NCBI GenBank assembly: GCA_018302105.1
Contig: JAGWAD010000006.1
Location: 1-52,451, forward strand
DNA length: 52,451 nt
From: Candidatus Woesearchaeota archaeon
GTDB lineage: Archaea; Nanobdellota; Nanobdellia; SCGC-AAA011-G17; GW2011-AR18
Direction: 5' to 3'
Each line of letters opens with the position of its first letter. Positions within the stretch are counted from its first letter, which is position 1. Positions 43,954 to 51,520 of the stretch are shown here, one piece after another. Under the pieces are notes generated by a model. That model did no database searches and was not told the origin of the DNA. It saw nothing but the letters and a program-made list of their open reading frames with translations. The position numbers and the translations under genes were made by a program.

Positions 43954-44217
43954 ATGGGTAAAAAATATATTGTTAAATTGGATAGAGAATCTTGTATAGG
44001 CGCAGCAGCTTGTGTTGCAGTCCAGCCAGATCAATGGCAGATTGTAGATGATGGAAAAGTTGATTTTCTAAACTCAAAAACAGATGAAAAATCAAAAGGT
44101 TGGTTTGTAAAAGAAATTGATGAATCTGAACTTTTAAAATTCAAAGAATCTGCTGAAGTTTGTCCTGTTAATGTTATTCATATATTTGAAAAAGACACTG
44201 GAAAAAAAGTGGTTTAG
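43954..44217 (+). CDS. Ferredoxin with three cluster cysteines ([3Fe-4S]-like)
   Basis: The motif CIGAAACVAV has Cys at the first and third ligand positions but Ala at the second, with the fourth as the C of AEVCPVNVIHIFE. Such ferredoxins usually bind [3Fe-4S], or a [4Fe-4S] with an outside ligand. 87 residues, one cluster. The next gene starts 3 nt after its stop, hence an operon. Likely electron carrier; partner reductase may be the FNR-like protein at 32830. Confidence 0.88.
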   Translation: MGKKYIVKLDRESCIGAAACVAVQPDQWQIVDDGKVDFLNSKTDEKSKGWFVKEIDESELLKFKESAEVCPVNVIHIFEKDTGKKVV

Positions 44218-44220
44218 AAA

Positions 44221-44769
44221 ATGGTTACAGGATTTAACAGGACAGGAATACTTTCTGGATTAAATGATGAAGAAATAAGAAGAAAAGCAAGAAAATTAAA
44301 ATTTAAATATACAGAAACTGAAAGAATTTTTAATGGATTCATAGAAAAAAAATTCAAGTTATATGATTATTTCAATGATCAATATTCATTAAAAGGTAAT
44401 TCAAAATTAACAGCAGATAATGGTGAAAAAGTTGGGATTTATGCTAATTTATCTGATATAGAAAACACTAAAGCTGAAGTTATGATATATATCAAGGATT
44501 ATTTAGGAAATGATGAATATTATCAAAGATTAATAAGTCAAATAGATTGTTGGGCTAAAAGAAAAACATCAGCATTAGTCAAAAATTTAGAGACAATTAC
44601 TGGAATTAATGCAATCTATGATTATAATGGAATTAGCCTTAATCTAACAAATCCTGCTATAAAACTAGAAGGTTCAAATCCAGAAGAGTTAATTAGAAGA
44701 ATTGAAGAAGCAGCTTCCAAATTAGTAAAATCAGGTTATAAACCAGAATCATATATCATACAAACATAA
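44221..44769 (+). CDS. hypothetical protein following the ferredoxin
   Basis: 182 residues, soluble; includes a helix near the start (SGLNDEEIRRKARKLKFKYT) and the segment IYDYNGISLNLTNPAIKLEG. One Cys in QIDCWAKRKTSA. Not recognised. Translation starts 3 nt after the ferredoxin stop. Confidence 0.65.
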   Translation: MVTGFNRTGILSGLNDEEIRRKARKLKFKYTETERIFNGFIEKKFKLYDYFNDQYSLKGNSKLTADNGEKVGIYANLSDIENTKAEVMIYIKDYLGNDEYYQRLISQIDCWAKRKTSALVKNLETITGINAIYDYNGISLNLTNPAIKLEGSNPEELIRRIEEAASKLVKSGYKPESYIIQT

Positions 44770-44807
44770 TCCAAAAAATTTATATCTTATTAATTCTAAA
44801 TAATTAT

Positions 44808-45008
44808 ATGAAAACAGAATGTCCAAAATGTAAAAGTAAACATATTGATGCAGTAGAGATAATGGGAACTAAATTCTTAATTTGTTTAAGTTGCGGCTAT
44901 GATGAAAGTGAAGAAATGTTAGACGTTTACCCGGAATCTAGAGGTTCAAAAGGCGGAAAAGGTTCACCTTATAAAAGAGGCGGCGCAATGAGAACTGTAA
45001 AAAGATAA
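44808..45008 (+). CDS. Zinc-ribbon protein with basic C-terminal tail
   Basis: CPKCKSKHIDAVEIMG then LICLSCGYDESEE gives two CxxC pairs, 23 residues apart, a zinc ribbon as in small archaeal nucleic-acid proteins. The tail is Gly/Lys/Arg-rich (SKGGKGSPYKRGGAMRTVK), suiting RNA or DNA contact. TATA at about 44780-44789 is 25 nt upstream of the ATG, so the transcript is its own. Confidence 0.8.
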   Translation: MKTECPKCKSKHIDAVEIMGTKFLICLSCGYDESEEMLDVYPESRGSKGGKGSPYKRGGAMRTVKR

Positions 45009-45226
45009 GTTGCAAAAATAAGTTTATTTAAGTATTTGATTATCACTTTCATTAATTTACTTCCTTGCATTTTTACTCATCGAAATTATTGATTTTAGCC
45101 TTTTTTAGTTCTGCATTTGCATTGTATGTATATTTTAGGAATACAAAACAGAAGTTTATACTAGAACTGAGACGTATAGCTATTATTATAAAATCCTTTG
45201 ATGAAGAACAGATACTTAAAGTATAA

Positions 45227-45299
45227 CGCCCTGGCCGAGATTTGAACTCGGGTTGCAAGCGCGACAGGCTCGCGTGCTAGGCCACTACACTACCAGGGC
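45227..45299 (-). tRNA. tRNA-Asp (GTC)
   Basis: The minus strand folds with acceptor GCCCTGG/CCAGGGC, a D arm, anticodon stem GCGAGC/GCTTGC around loop CTGTCGC (anticodon GTC), and T stem CCGAG/CTCGG with TTCAAAT loop. The discriminator is G, normal for Asp. CCA is not encoded. 73 nt, no intron. It lies between 44808-45008 and 45374-46474; the 220-bp flank up to 45226 shows no other feature that I can support. Confidence 0.93.
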
Positions 45300-45373
45300 C
45301 TAAAAATTGATCAAATTATTTCATATTTAAATTTAATTGTTGTGCAATTTTAGTATAAATATTATAAAAATAA

Positions 45374-46474
45374 CTATATCTGATAAGATCCAAAAGAAAG
45401 AGTTTCACCAATTTTTCTTTGCCCATCTAAACTTCTAAATAAACATTCAATTCCAACATAAAATTCTCTTAATTTTAAAGCTTTTTGCACCTTATTATCT
45501 TTAGACTGTATCTTAATTGGATCTATAACATTATCTGCAAATAATCCGGCTTCAGTAATTGACTTATTATAATTTTTAGATACTGCTGAATGCATATTAC
45601 CAAATAAATTACACAAATCTTCTCTATAACTTAAGCCATTGGAAAGTCCTGAGAAAAAATTTCTAATTTCAGTTGTATATTCTTTTAATGGTAAAGTATT
45701 CATCTCTCTAACCTTATTAAAAATAAAATTACGAACTTCATCAATGTCAATTTTATAATTAGGATCTACAGAACTCACAAATAATCCATTTACATAACTA
45801 ACTTCATCAGGAGAAAAAATACTTAATTTGTCTAAATATTTTCTGGCATCGCCATGTCTTGCTGCAACTTGTATATTGTGTCCAGTCAATCTTCCTTCCA
45901 TAGAATCAAAAATTTTACTATCAATATTAGTTTCAGCAGCCAAATTTTTAACATCTGCAACTTCATAAGTATCATTATGAGATTCTACAAAACTAACCAG
46001 ATTAGAAGCAGTTTTCATAATTCTAAGATCATCAAAAACCTTTTCATCTAAAACAGTTCCTGTATCCATAACAATATCATTATTTTGTAAACCTGCATTA
46101 GCAAGATTAACAACGTCTTCAGCAAGTATGGGTTGATTAATTATTGGTATTTCATAATTTAACATAGAGTTCAATAATGCAGATCTTGCAATAAATCCAG
46201 ACAATATTGGTACTGCAACAGTTGCAAAACGAGGATCTAAATCTCTTTTATACATAAAAAGTCTTTCAAAACCAGAACCAAAAGCAGTTATAAGTCCTTC
46301 TCTATTAACTTCCAGATTACTATTCTTTAATGATCCTATTAATTCATATCCAAAAATCCCATCTAAAGTTGACTCATCACCATTTCCAGAAGCTACAAAT
46401 TGCGGCAGTCTTTTATATTGTTTAAACAAATTCCTAAAATAATTATCAACAGTTCGTTTTATTATTTCTTCCAT
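45374..46474 (-). CDS. hypothetical protein, 366 aa
   Basis: Begins MEEIIKRTVDNYFRNLFKQY. Soluble, largely helical, with no motif that I recognise; contains VAASGNGDES-like N-terminal segment (VASGNGDESTLDGIFGYELI) and many Asn/Asp residues. No TM segments. Monocistronic between two tRNA genes. Function unknown. Confidence 0.7.
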   Translation of the reverse strand: MEEIIKRTVDNYFRNLFKQYKRLPQFVASGNGDESTLDGIFGYELIGSLKNSNLEVNREGLITAFGSGFERLFMYKRDLDPRFATVAVPILSGFIARSALLNSMLNYEIPIINQPILAEDVVNLANAGLQNNDIVMDTGTVLDEKVFDDLRIMKTASNLVSFVESHNDTYEVADVKNLAAETNIDSKIFDSMEGRLTGHNIQVAARHGDARKYLDKLSIFSPDEVSYVNGLFVSSVDPNYKIDIDEVRNFIFNKVREMNTLPLKEYTTEIRNFFSGLSNGLSYREDLCNLFGNMHSAVSKNYNKSITEAGLFADNVIDPIKIQSKDNKVQKALKLREFYVGIECLFRSLDGQRKIGETLSFGSYQI

Positions 46475-46574
46475 AGCAACCTTAGAAAAGGCAGTGAAAA
46501 TATAAATCTATCGTTACGTTTGCAATCCTTCAATATTACGCAGTTTCTCACTAGTCGTATGTTGATGTAGAAAA

Positions 46575-46704
46575 TCCCCCCGGCCGGATTTGAACCGACA
46601 GCCTTCCGGGATCAGCTATCTGTTTTTCATATCTAGCTATTTTGCTTAAGATCAAACAGTGACTTTATCTACAGCCAGATGCTCCGCCATTGAGCTACAG
46701 GGGG
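46575..46704 (-). tRNA. tRNA-Tyr (GTA) with a 58-nt intron
   Basis: Exon 1 (46669-46704) has acceptor CCCCCTG, D arm GCTC/GAGC and anticodon arm 5' half TCTGG with loop CTGTAG (anticodon GTA). Exon 2 (46575-46610) has CCGGA, T arm GTCGG/CCGGC with TTCAAAT, and acceptor CGGGGGG plus discriminator A. The intron (about 46611-46668) sits directly after position 37, the canonical archaeal site cut by the splicing endonuclease; the exact boundary is inferred by pairing. Confidence 0.9.
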
Positions 46705-46780
46705 AATCTAAGTTTTAAGAAATATAGTTTATTTTTAAATATATTGGTAAGCTAAAAAACAACAAATCAACCTGTTAATC

Positions 46781-47359
46781 TCACCATCGTTCTATGTAAA
46801 TTATATTAGTTTCTTTAGTCCTTTTATATAATTCTTCAGTTATTTTTAAGTCATTTATTAAATAATCCTTAATTATATCATATTTCTTTTCCATCCATAA
46901 ATCAGCAATATTACTTCCATCAATCTCTTTTACAGTTAATCCCATAAATGGAGCAAAATCCTTTAATTTTCCTTTTGTTTTCCCATTTCTATATGCACTT
47001 ATTTTATCTCTTAAATCAACAATATGTTTTAATACAAAGGGGCATATTTGTACATTATTGATTAAACTTCTTGTAGTAAGAAAAGACAAATCAAAATCTA
47101 TTAAATTAAACCCTATAATTTTCGTAACTGGATTTGTTTCTTTTATAGCTCTCCATTTATTCCAGAAATTCTCTAATAATCTCTTTTCATCATCCCCAAT
47201 AAATATAATATCTTCATTATTGTGTCTTATTCCCAAAGCTATAACTTTTGAGTCTATTGGATTTATTAATTTTAATTTTTCCTCTTCACTTAATACCATA
47301 TATCCTGTTGTCGATATCGGGCAGGTTTCAATATCAATTACAAAATGATTATCTTCCAT
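46781..47359 (-). CDS. DnaQ/PolB-like 3'-5' exonuclease
   Basis: The DEDD exonuclease motifs are in order: FVIDIETCPIS (motif I), GFNLIDFDLSFLTTR (motif II), and YLINDLKITEELY (YxxxD motif III). 192 residues, like stand-alone PolB-exonuclease-type proteins. No polymerase domain attached. Probable ssDNA or RNA trimming, inferred from family only. Confidence 0.85.
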   Translation of the reverse strand: MEDNHFVIDIETCPISTTGYMVLSEEEKLKLINPIDSKVIALGIRHNNEDIIFIGDDEKRLLENFWNKWRAIKETNPVTKIIGFNLIDFDLSFLTTRSLINNVQICPFVLKHIVDLRDKISAYRNGKTKGKLKDFAPFMGLTVKEIDGSNIADLWMEKKYDIIKDYLINDLKITEELYKRTKETNIIYIERW

Positions 47360-47512
47360 TATTGTTTAGAAGATTCTGAAGTTTAATAAATTTGGCTTTT
47401 TAAAATTATTAATAGATAATAAATATTATTCAATTTTTATTCTATTTCTTTTGTATTTTTAATTCTCTTTTTCTTCAAATCTAAATAATTTTCATTGCTA
47501 ACAATTTTCTTC

Positions 47513-47740
47513 TTAGTTTCCATCAGAAGAAATTAATTTCAGTTGTCGACAAATTGTCGATAGCTCAATTGTACTAAAATATCTATCTTTTCTTTTGAAA
47601 AAATTAGAAAGTTCTGCAATAGTTATAACGTTGGTATATATTGTATTGGATTCATTTTCAATTATATTTCTCACCAATTCACCAGGTTTACTGCCATCAA
47701 AATATTCAACCCATGCTGAAGCATCAACAATGAAATTCAT
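47513..47740 (-). pseudogene. vapC: Truncated VapC PIN-domain toxin
   Basis: The N-terminal PIN half is present: FIVDASAWVEYFDGSKPGEL with the first Asp, and TIAELSNFFKRKD with the conserved Glu. The frame stops after 75 residues, whereas VapC proteins have about 130; the second half with the remaining catalytic Asp residues is not seen in any frame in the 70 nt beyond. I infer an inactive remnant. It overlaps the VapB-like antitoxin by 4 nt. Confidence 0.7.
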
Positions 47741-47943
47741 TTTTTCTCCAATTGTCCTTTAAGTTTATCTTCTTTTGTAAATGTGCCAATTCCTTTAAAC
47801 ATCCCAAACCTGGATTTTTTGATTTTCTTAATATCAATTTTAACTGCTTGGTCTTCAGTTAGTCCTTCATGTTCAACTATTGCTTTTAGTATAGTAACTA
47901 TAAGTGAACCCCCTATTTTTCTTGTTTTAACAATTGCTTCCAT
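47737..47943 (-). CDS. vapB: AbrB/VapB-type antitoxin
   Basis: MEAIVKTRKIGGSLIVTILK, EGLTEDQAVKIDIKKIKKS and the basic swapped-hairpin pattern match AbrB/MazE-like VapB proteins; the usual Pro of VTIPK is Leu here. 68 residues. Located immediately upstream of the truncated toxin, 4-nt overlap. It may still repress its own promoter. Confidence 0.75.
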   Translation of the reverse strand: MEAIVKTRKIGGSLIVTILKAIVEHEGLTEDQAVKIDIKKIKKSRFGMFKGIGTFTKEDKLKGQLEKK

Positions 47944-48107
47944 ATAACATTAAGTATAATTTTATTACATTTAAAGTTTTCTATATACGATATGAAAGTT
48001 ATAGTCTATATAATTTTGAAATTTATAAATGTACCTGGAAATATTTTTACTAATTTAGAAAATTTTCTCCATAATCTTTTTTAATCTCAAGATGTTCATA
48101 TTATAAA

Positions 48108-48506
48108 ATGACAAAAAATATTCCAATAGCAATCTTAAGTCTTATTTTAATATCAAATGAGGCCTGCTTTTATAATAAGTCATGTCATTCATGGAATTTA
48201 AAAAATACTGGAAAGCTTGAAACATGCATTTTCTATGATAACAATGGAGACCCAAAATCTTCAGAATATACAATATACAACGGCTGGAATCTTCCTGTAT
48301 TATCAGCACATGATAATAAAATTGATGGAATTGATAAGAAAGTTAAATATCATTATAATAACCACCATAAAATAAAAAGAAAAGAGACTTTATATGGGAA
48401 TAAAAGAATAATAGAAGAAAGAATCTATAATGAAAAAGATAAAGTTACAAAAATTTTAGTTGATCTTGATGACGATGGCATATTTGATAAAATAATAGAT
48501 AAATAA
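48108..48506 (+). CDS. Putative secreted lipoprotein-like protein
   Basis: N-terminal signal segment IPIAILSLILISNEACFYN with a Cys in lipobox-like position; the rest is polar. The C-terminal end LVDLDDDGIFDKIID has a DxDxDG calcium-loop-like pattern. Similar signal layout to the gene at 34661. Not recognised otherwise. Confidence 0.65.
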   Translation: MTKNIPIAILSLILISNEACFYNKSCHSWNLKNTGKLETCIFYDNNGDPKSSEYTIYNGWNLPVLSAHDNKIDGIDKKVKYHYNNHHKIKRKETLYGNKRIIEERIYNEKDKVTKILVDLDDDGIFDKIIDK

Positions 48507-48526
48507 ATTTAAAATTACTTATTTAG

Positions 48527-48645
48527 GATTCTCTTCAAACAACGGCTGACGATGTAGAAAATATTTTTTTAACAAAAATATATCGAAGAGCCAGACCATG
48601 AAAATAACATCGTAAAAATCTATCAACCGAAGATTAAAGAGAATC
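48527..48645. mobile_element. MITE-like insertion with 9-bp target duplication
   Basis: Ends are perfect 9-bp inverted repeats GATTCTCTT (48527-48535) and AAGAGAATC (48637-48645), and they are bounded by the direct repeat CTTATTTAG at 48518-48526 and 48646-48654, exactly as a target duplication should be. The 119-bp interior has no ORF but has internal inverted pairs (ACGATGT/ACATCGT; ATATTTTT/AAAAATAT). It also folds as RNA. No source transposase is in the window. Confidence 0.6.
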
Positions 48646-48701
48646 CTTATTTAGTGATCTGTAAAGTAAACGTCTGGTATAATATCGGATTCCTGTTAAA
48701 T

Positions 48702-48780
48702 GCCCCGACGACTGAAAGGAGGAGAGCGCAGCGGGGCAAGGAGCGCAGGCGAAGCCGAGCACCGTAGAGTTTCCGAGGGC
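48702..48780. other. GC-rich structured segment
   Basis: Composition is sharply GC-rich relative to the surroundings. Pairs visible: GCCCCG (48702-48707) with CGGGGC (48732-48737), and the tight GGCGAAGCC hairpin (48748-48756). It precedes the TATA box at 48789. It could be a small structured RNA or an attachment/end structure of the inverted-repeat unit. It matches neither SRP RNA nor RNase P signatures that I know. Confidence 0.4.
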
Positions 48781-48818
48781 ACAAAAAGTTTATAAACTAT
48801 TAGGTGGTAACTACTATT

Positions 48819-49247
48819 ATGTCAATTAAATATGCTCAACCAGAATTAAGGAATTTTGGACAAGATTATAGAGGAAGAACTCGTTTTTTAACAAAACTGG
48901 AAGAATGGAAAGCAAAATATGCGGGACTATTTGTAATGTGTGCTCTTGATGAAGTAATTAGAGTTTATGCTTTAAGTGATGCAAAGAGTCATGGTCAAGT
49001 ATGCGGAGAGTGTGAAACTCAGGGACGAGTTCTTGGTGGTGGGAGCATTTCATTAGATGATAAAATGAGGCCTGTTAGTCTTAGTAGCAGGAGTATGGAT
49101 TTCGGAAGTTTACCTAATAATGTATTAGAAGAATACTTTGAATCTTTTGGTTATACTGTGAAAGCTGGAATGTTTGATGAGGGAGAAACAAAAGGAATTC
49201 AGGATTCTACGCGTGAATATTTTAAAAAACATGGTATTGAAATTTGA
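48819..49247 (+). CDS. Orphan hypothetical protein inside the inverted-repeat unit
   Basis: TATA (TTTATAAAC, 48789-48797) lies 26 nt before this ATG, so MSIKYAQPELRNFGQDYRGR is preferred to a GTG at 48804. 142 residues; includes VCGECETQGRVLGGGSISLD and SSRSMDFGSLPNNVLEEYF. The LGGG-x-I-S then S-x-D-F-G pattern recalls PHPT/Janus-like small proteins only weakly. Codon use is less AT-rich than neighbours. Function unknown. Confidence 0.7.
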   Translation: MSIKYAQPELRNFGQDYRGRTRFLTKLEEWKAKYAGLFVMCALDEVIRVYALSDAKSHGQVCGECETQGRVLGGGSISLDDKMRPVSLSSRSMDFGSLPNNVLEEYFESFGYTVKAGMFDEGETKGIQDSTREYFKKHGIEI

Positions 49248-49517
49248 TTAGTATTTGTGCCCGAGGGAATTAGACCTAACAACTATTAAGCGAGATAAAT
49301 ATTCGCTTTATGGGAGAATTTTGGATAAAAAGCGAGATTTTACATACTTCTCCAATAATCATATATTGTATGGCAGATGAGCACAAAAGTTATTTACCAG
49401 AAGAACAATATAGGCTGATTGTCAAGAAATCTTAATTTTTTTGTTCAAAATTCCAGACGTTTACTTTACAGCTTATTATTTAGCTAAATTTATATATTAA
49501 GAGAAATAATAATTTAC

Positions 49518-50000
49518 ATGAAAGAATTCGTTGTTTTAGGCTTACTTCGTATTTCAATGGGATTTATTTTCTTATGGGCGTTTTTAGACAAGACTTTTGG
49601 ATTAGGTTTTTCAACGATTTCAGAAAAATCATGGATTAATGGAACTTCTCCGACTCTTGGATTTTTAAAGAACGCTTCTTATGGTCCATTAAAAATATTT
49701 TATAATGCAATTGCAGGAAACATTACAGTTGATTGGTTATTCATGCTTGGATTATTACTTATAGGTTTATGTTTAATTTTAGGTATTGGAATAAGAATAG
49801 CATCAATTTCAGGAATAGTAATGATGTTATTAATGTGGTCTTCTATGCTCCTTCCTAAAAATAATCCATTAATTGATGAACATATAATCTATGCTATAAT
49901 TTTTGTATTACTTATACTCTTTGATTCTGGAAATTATTTTGGTTTAGGAAAAAAATGGAAAAATTTTAGATTTGTTAAGAAATATAAATTCCTAAAATAA
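49518..50000 (+). CDS. DoxX/DoxD-like membrane protein
   Basis: Four membrane helices with RISMGFIFLWAFLDKTFGLG at the N terminus, LFMLGLLLIGLCLILGIGIR and HIIYAIIFVLLILFDSGNYF, matching the DoxX family (thiosulfate:quinone oxidoreductase small subunit and relatives). 160 residues. Enzymatic role is not established for archaeal members. TATA TTTATATATT (49489-49498) is 25 nt upstream, just beyond the end of the inverted-repeat unit. Confidence 0.85.
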   Translation: MKEFVVLGLLRISMGFIFLWAFLDKTFGLGFSTISEKSWINGTSPTLGFLKNASYGPLKIFYNAIAGNITVDWLFMLGLLLIGLCLILGIGIRIASISGIVMMLLMWSSMLLPKNNPLIDEHIIYAIIFVLLILFDSGNYFGLGKKWKNFRFVKKYKFLK

Positions 50001-50042
50001 ATTATACCCATTATTTTAAAGTAATAAGAAGGCAGCTGGAAA

Positions 50043-50619
50043 ATGATTAACTTATATTTATTGAGACATGGCAAAAGTATATTTAATGAAAAGAAACTTA
50101 TTCAGGGACAGAAAGATTTTGCTGAGAATGGATTGTCAAAAAGCGGAATTAAACAAATTAGAGAAATATCAAAACATTTGGCAAAATTAGAAATTAATAA
50201 ATAAAGTATTTTCCAGCGACTTGCAAAGATGCAGGGAAGCTGCAGACATAGTTTATAAGAAAATAGAAATAGAAATATCATTTGTTAAAGAATTAAGAGA
50301 ACAAAACTGCGGTGATTGAGAGGGGATGAAATCTTCAGAAGTATCTGAAAGTGAAAAAGAAATTATACCTCCTAATGGCGAATCTATGCAGGATGTTGAA
50401 AAAAGAGTTATTCCATTCATTAAAAAAATATTAAAAAATGATAACAATATATTAATTATAACACATGCTGCTGTAATTCAGAATATTGTAGGATATTTTC
50501 TCAATATTCCATACGATTCAAGATTTAAAATTAAATTAAGAGGTGGTTCTTTATCGCACATAACAATTGATGATTCTAAAATTAAAATAGTAATGTTAGG
50601 CCATGTTAATAGAATTTAA
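50043..50619 (+). pseudogene. Phosphoglycerate mutase-family gene, broken twice
   Basis: The start INLYLLRHGKSIFNEKKLIQ is the phosphohistidine RHG motif of histidine phosphatases/PGM. A frameshift occurs near 50200-50206; VFSSDLQRCREAADIV follows in another frame. Then a TGA at 50316-50318 falls where the conserved Trp of the GDWEG motif belongs (NCGD-TGA-EGMKS). The rest (EIIPPNGESMQDVEKRV, ITHAAVIQNIVGYFLN) is intact. Two independent lesions make a dead gene likely. Confidence 0.8.
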
Positions 50620-50632
50620 ACAAGATTAAAAT

Positions 50633-50827
50633 TTATTTTCCTAATTTCTGTTTTAATTCTAAATACCTGTTAATTTTATGCTGCGGCAGTTTCATCCCTT
50701 TATCTATATCATGTTTTAGAATCAAGAATTCTGACTCTTCTGAATAAGTATAAGTTTTTGGTTGTTCTGCTTTATCCGAAGTCATTAAATGTTTCATTAA
50801 CTTATCATGTCTTTTTGGAACTGCCAT
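50633..50827 (-). CDS. Small basic hypothetical protein, 64 aa
   Basis: MAVPKRHDKLMKHLMTSDKA... to KINRYLELKQKLGK. Basic ends and a charged middle, no Cys. Not recognised. It is convergent with the broken phosphatase gene. Confidence 0.55.
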   Translation of the reverse strand: MAVPKRHDKLMKHLMTSDKAEQPKTYTYSEESEFLILKHDIDKGMKLPQHKINRYLELKQKLGK

Positions 50828-50940
50828 AATTATGCAAGTTTAATTGTATTTATAACTATTTTAAAAACATATTTTAAATTAAAAATTACTTAATAAGAAA
50901 ATAATTTCATTTCCTATAAATAAAATATTATAGAAAAGAT

Positions 50941-50990
50941 AATTACTTGTTAATTTTATGAATTTATTATATTATAATTGAATATTTTTC
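50941..50990 (+). repeat. 50-bp direct repeat, copy 1
   Basis: Identical over 50 bp to 51424-51473. It starts AATTACTTGTTAATTTTATG and ends in AATATTTTTC. The pair flanks the hicB-hicA region, spaced 483 bp. Each copy lies upstream of a gene and holds AT-rich TATA-like sequence; it may be a duplicated promoter or an insertion scar. Confidence 0.75.
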
Positions 50991-51056
50991 TAAAAATCCT
51001 AAGAAAGACATATTAATTCTAAAGGCAATAAATATATAAACTTTCGAGGCGACAAT

Positions 51057-51296
51057 ATGGATATGAAACTAACAGCAATTATAAAGAAAGGAGAAAAGCA
51101 ATATGTTGCATTATGTCCTGAAATAGATGTTGTTAGCCAAGGTATTACTATAGAGGAAGCCATTAAAAATCTTAAAGAAGCTATAGAATTACACTTGGAG
51201 ATAATGGGTCTACCAGAAGGTTTGAATAATGAAGAACCAATAATTACAAGCATAGAGGTGGCAGACTTTGCAAAAACTACCAAGGTTATCGGGTAA
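51057..51296 (+). CDS. hicB: HicB-type antitoxin
   Basis: KLTAIIKKGEKQYVALCPEI, SQGITIEEAIKNLKEAIELH and EIMGLPEGL match the HicB partial RNase-H-like antitoxin fold. 79 residues. TATA AATATATAAAC (51031-51041) lies about 21 nt upstream, GAGGCGAC before the ATG. The end overlaps the hicA remnant by 29 nt, as in hicBA operons. Confidence 0.85.
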   Translation: MDMKLTAIIKKGEKQYVALCPEIDVVSQGITIEEAIKNLKEAIELHLEIMGLPEGLNNEEPIITSIEVADFAKTTKVIG

Positions 51297-51384
51297 AGAA
51301 CTTATAAAAATACTTTCTAAACAAGGTTTTAAGATTATAAGACAGTCTAGATTTACTAGAGAAGAATTTCTGAAATTATTATAA
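51268..51384 (+). pseudogene. hicA: Internally deleted HicA toxin remnant
   Basis: A TTG start gives LQKLPRLSGKELIKILSKQG, the typical HicA N terminus, then FKIIRQS joined directly to RFTREEFLKLL, the HicA C terminus. About 30-35 codons, including the catalytic His and the RNA-binding strand region, are missing, yet the frame stays open to TAA. 38 residues in all. Probably inactive. Confidence 0.6.
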
Positions 51385-51423
51385 ATATTTTATATTTATT
51401 AACTAATTTTTAAAATATCATTT

Positions 51424-51473
51424 AATTACTTGTTAATTTTATGAATTTATTATATTATAATTGAATATTTTTC
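51424..51473 (+). repeat. 50-bp direct repeat, copy 2
   Basis: Exact match of 50941-50990. It lies upstream of the DUF1016 gene, 48 bp before its ATG. Sequence just outside the copies does not match, giving sharp repeat ends. Confidence 0.75.
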
Positions 51474-51520
51474 CAAAATTTTCACAGAACCTTATTTAAG
51501 TTTAAATGTTAAATAACCTT

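Larger units (their letters stand above)
48659..49471. mobile_element. 813-bp unit with perfect 19-bp inverted ends
   Basis: Left end CTGTAAAGTAAACGTCTGG (48659-48677) is the exact reverse complement of 49453-49471. An inner inverted pair (GGGCACAAA at 48777-48785; TTTGTGCCC at 49254-49262) brackets the only gene closely. A GC-rich segment lies between 48700 and 48780 in a strongly AT-rich genome. No target duplication and no known transposase are seen, so mobility is inferred; a long-stem RNA precursor is an alternative. Confidence 0.5.

Noticed and set aside
45073-45258. Minus-strand ORF of 61 codons
   Set aside because: It runs into tRNA-Asp and has no coding character.
48819-49247. HUH (IS200/IS605-type) transposase
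   Set aside because: The protein is of similar length, but no HxH pair or catalytic Tyr motif is present.
48526-49471. SRP RNA or RNase P RNA
   Set aside because: Signature sequences of either RNA were not found, and a protein gene with its own promoter fills the middle.
50253-50447. Minus-strand ORF of 64 codons
   Set aside because: It is a shadow of the broken phosphatase gene.
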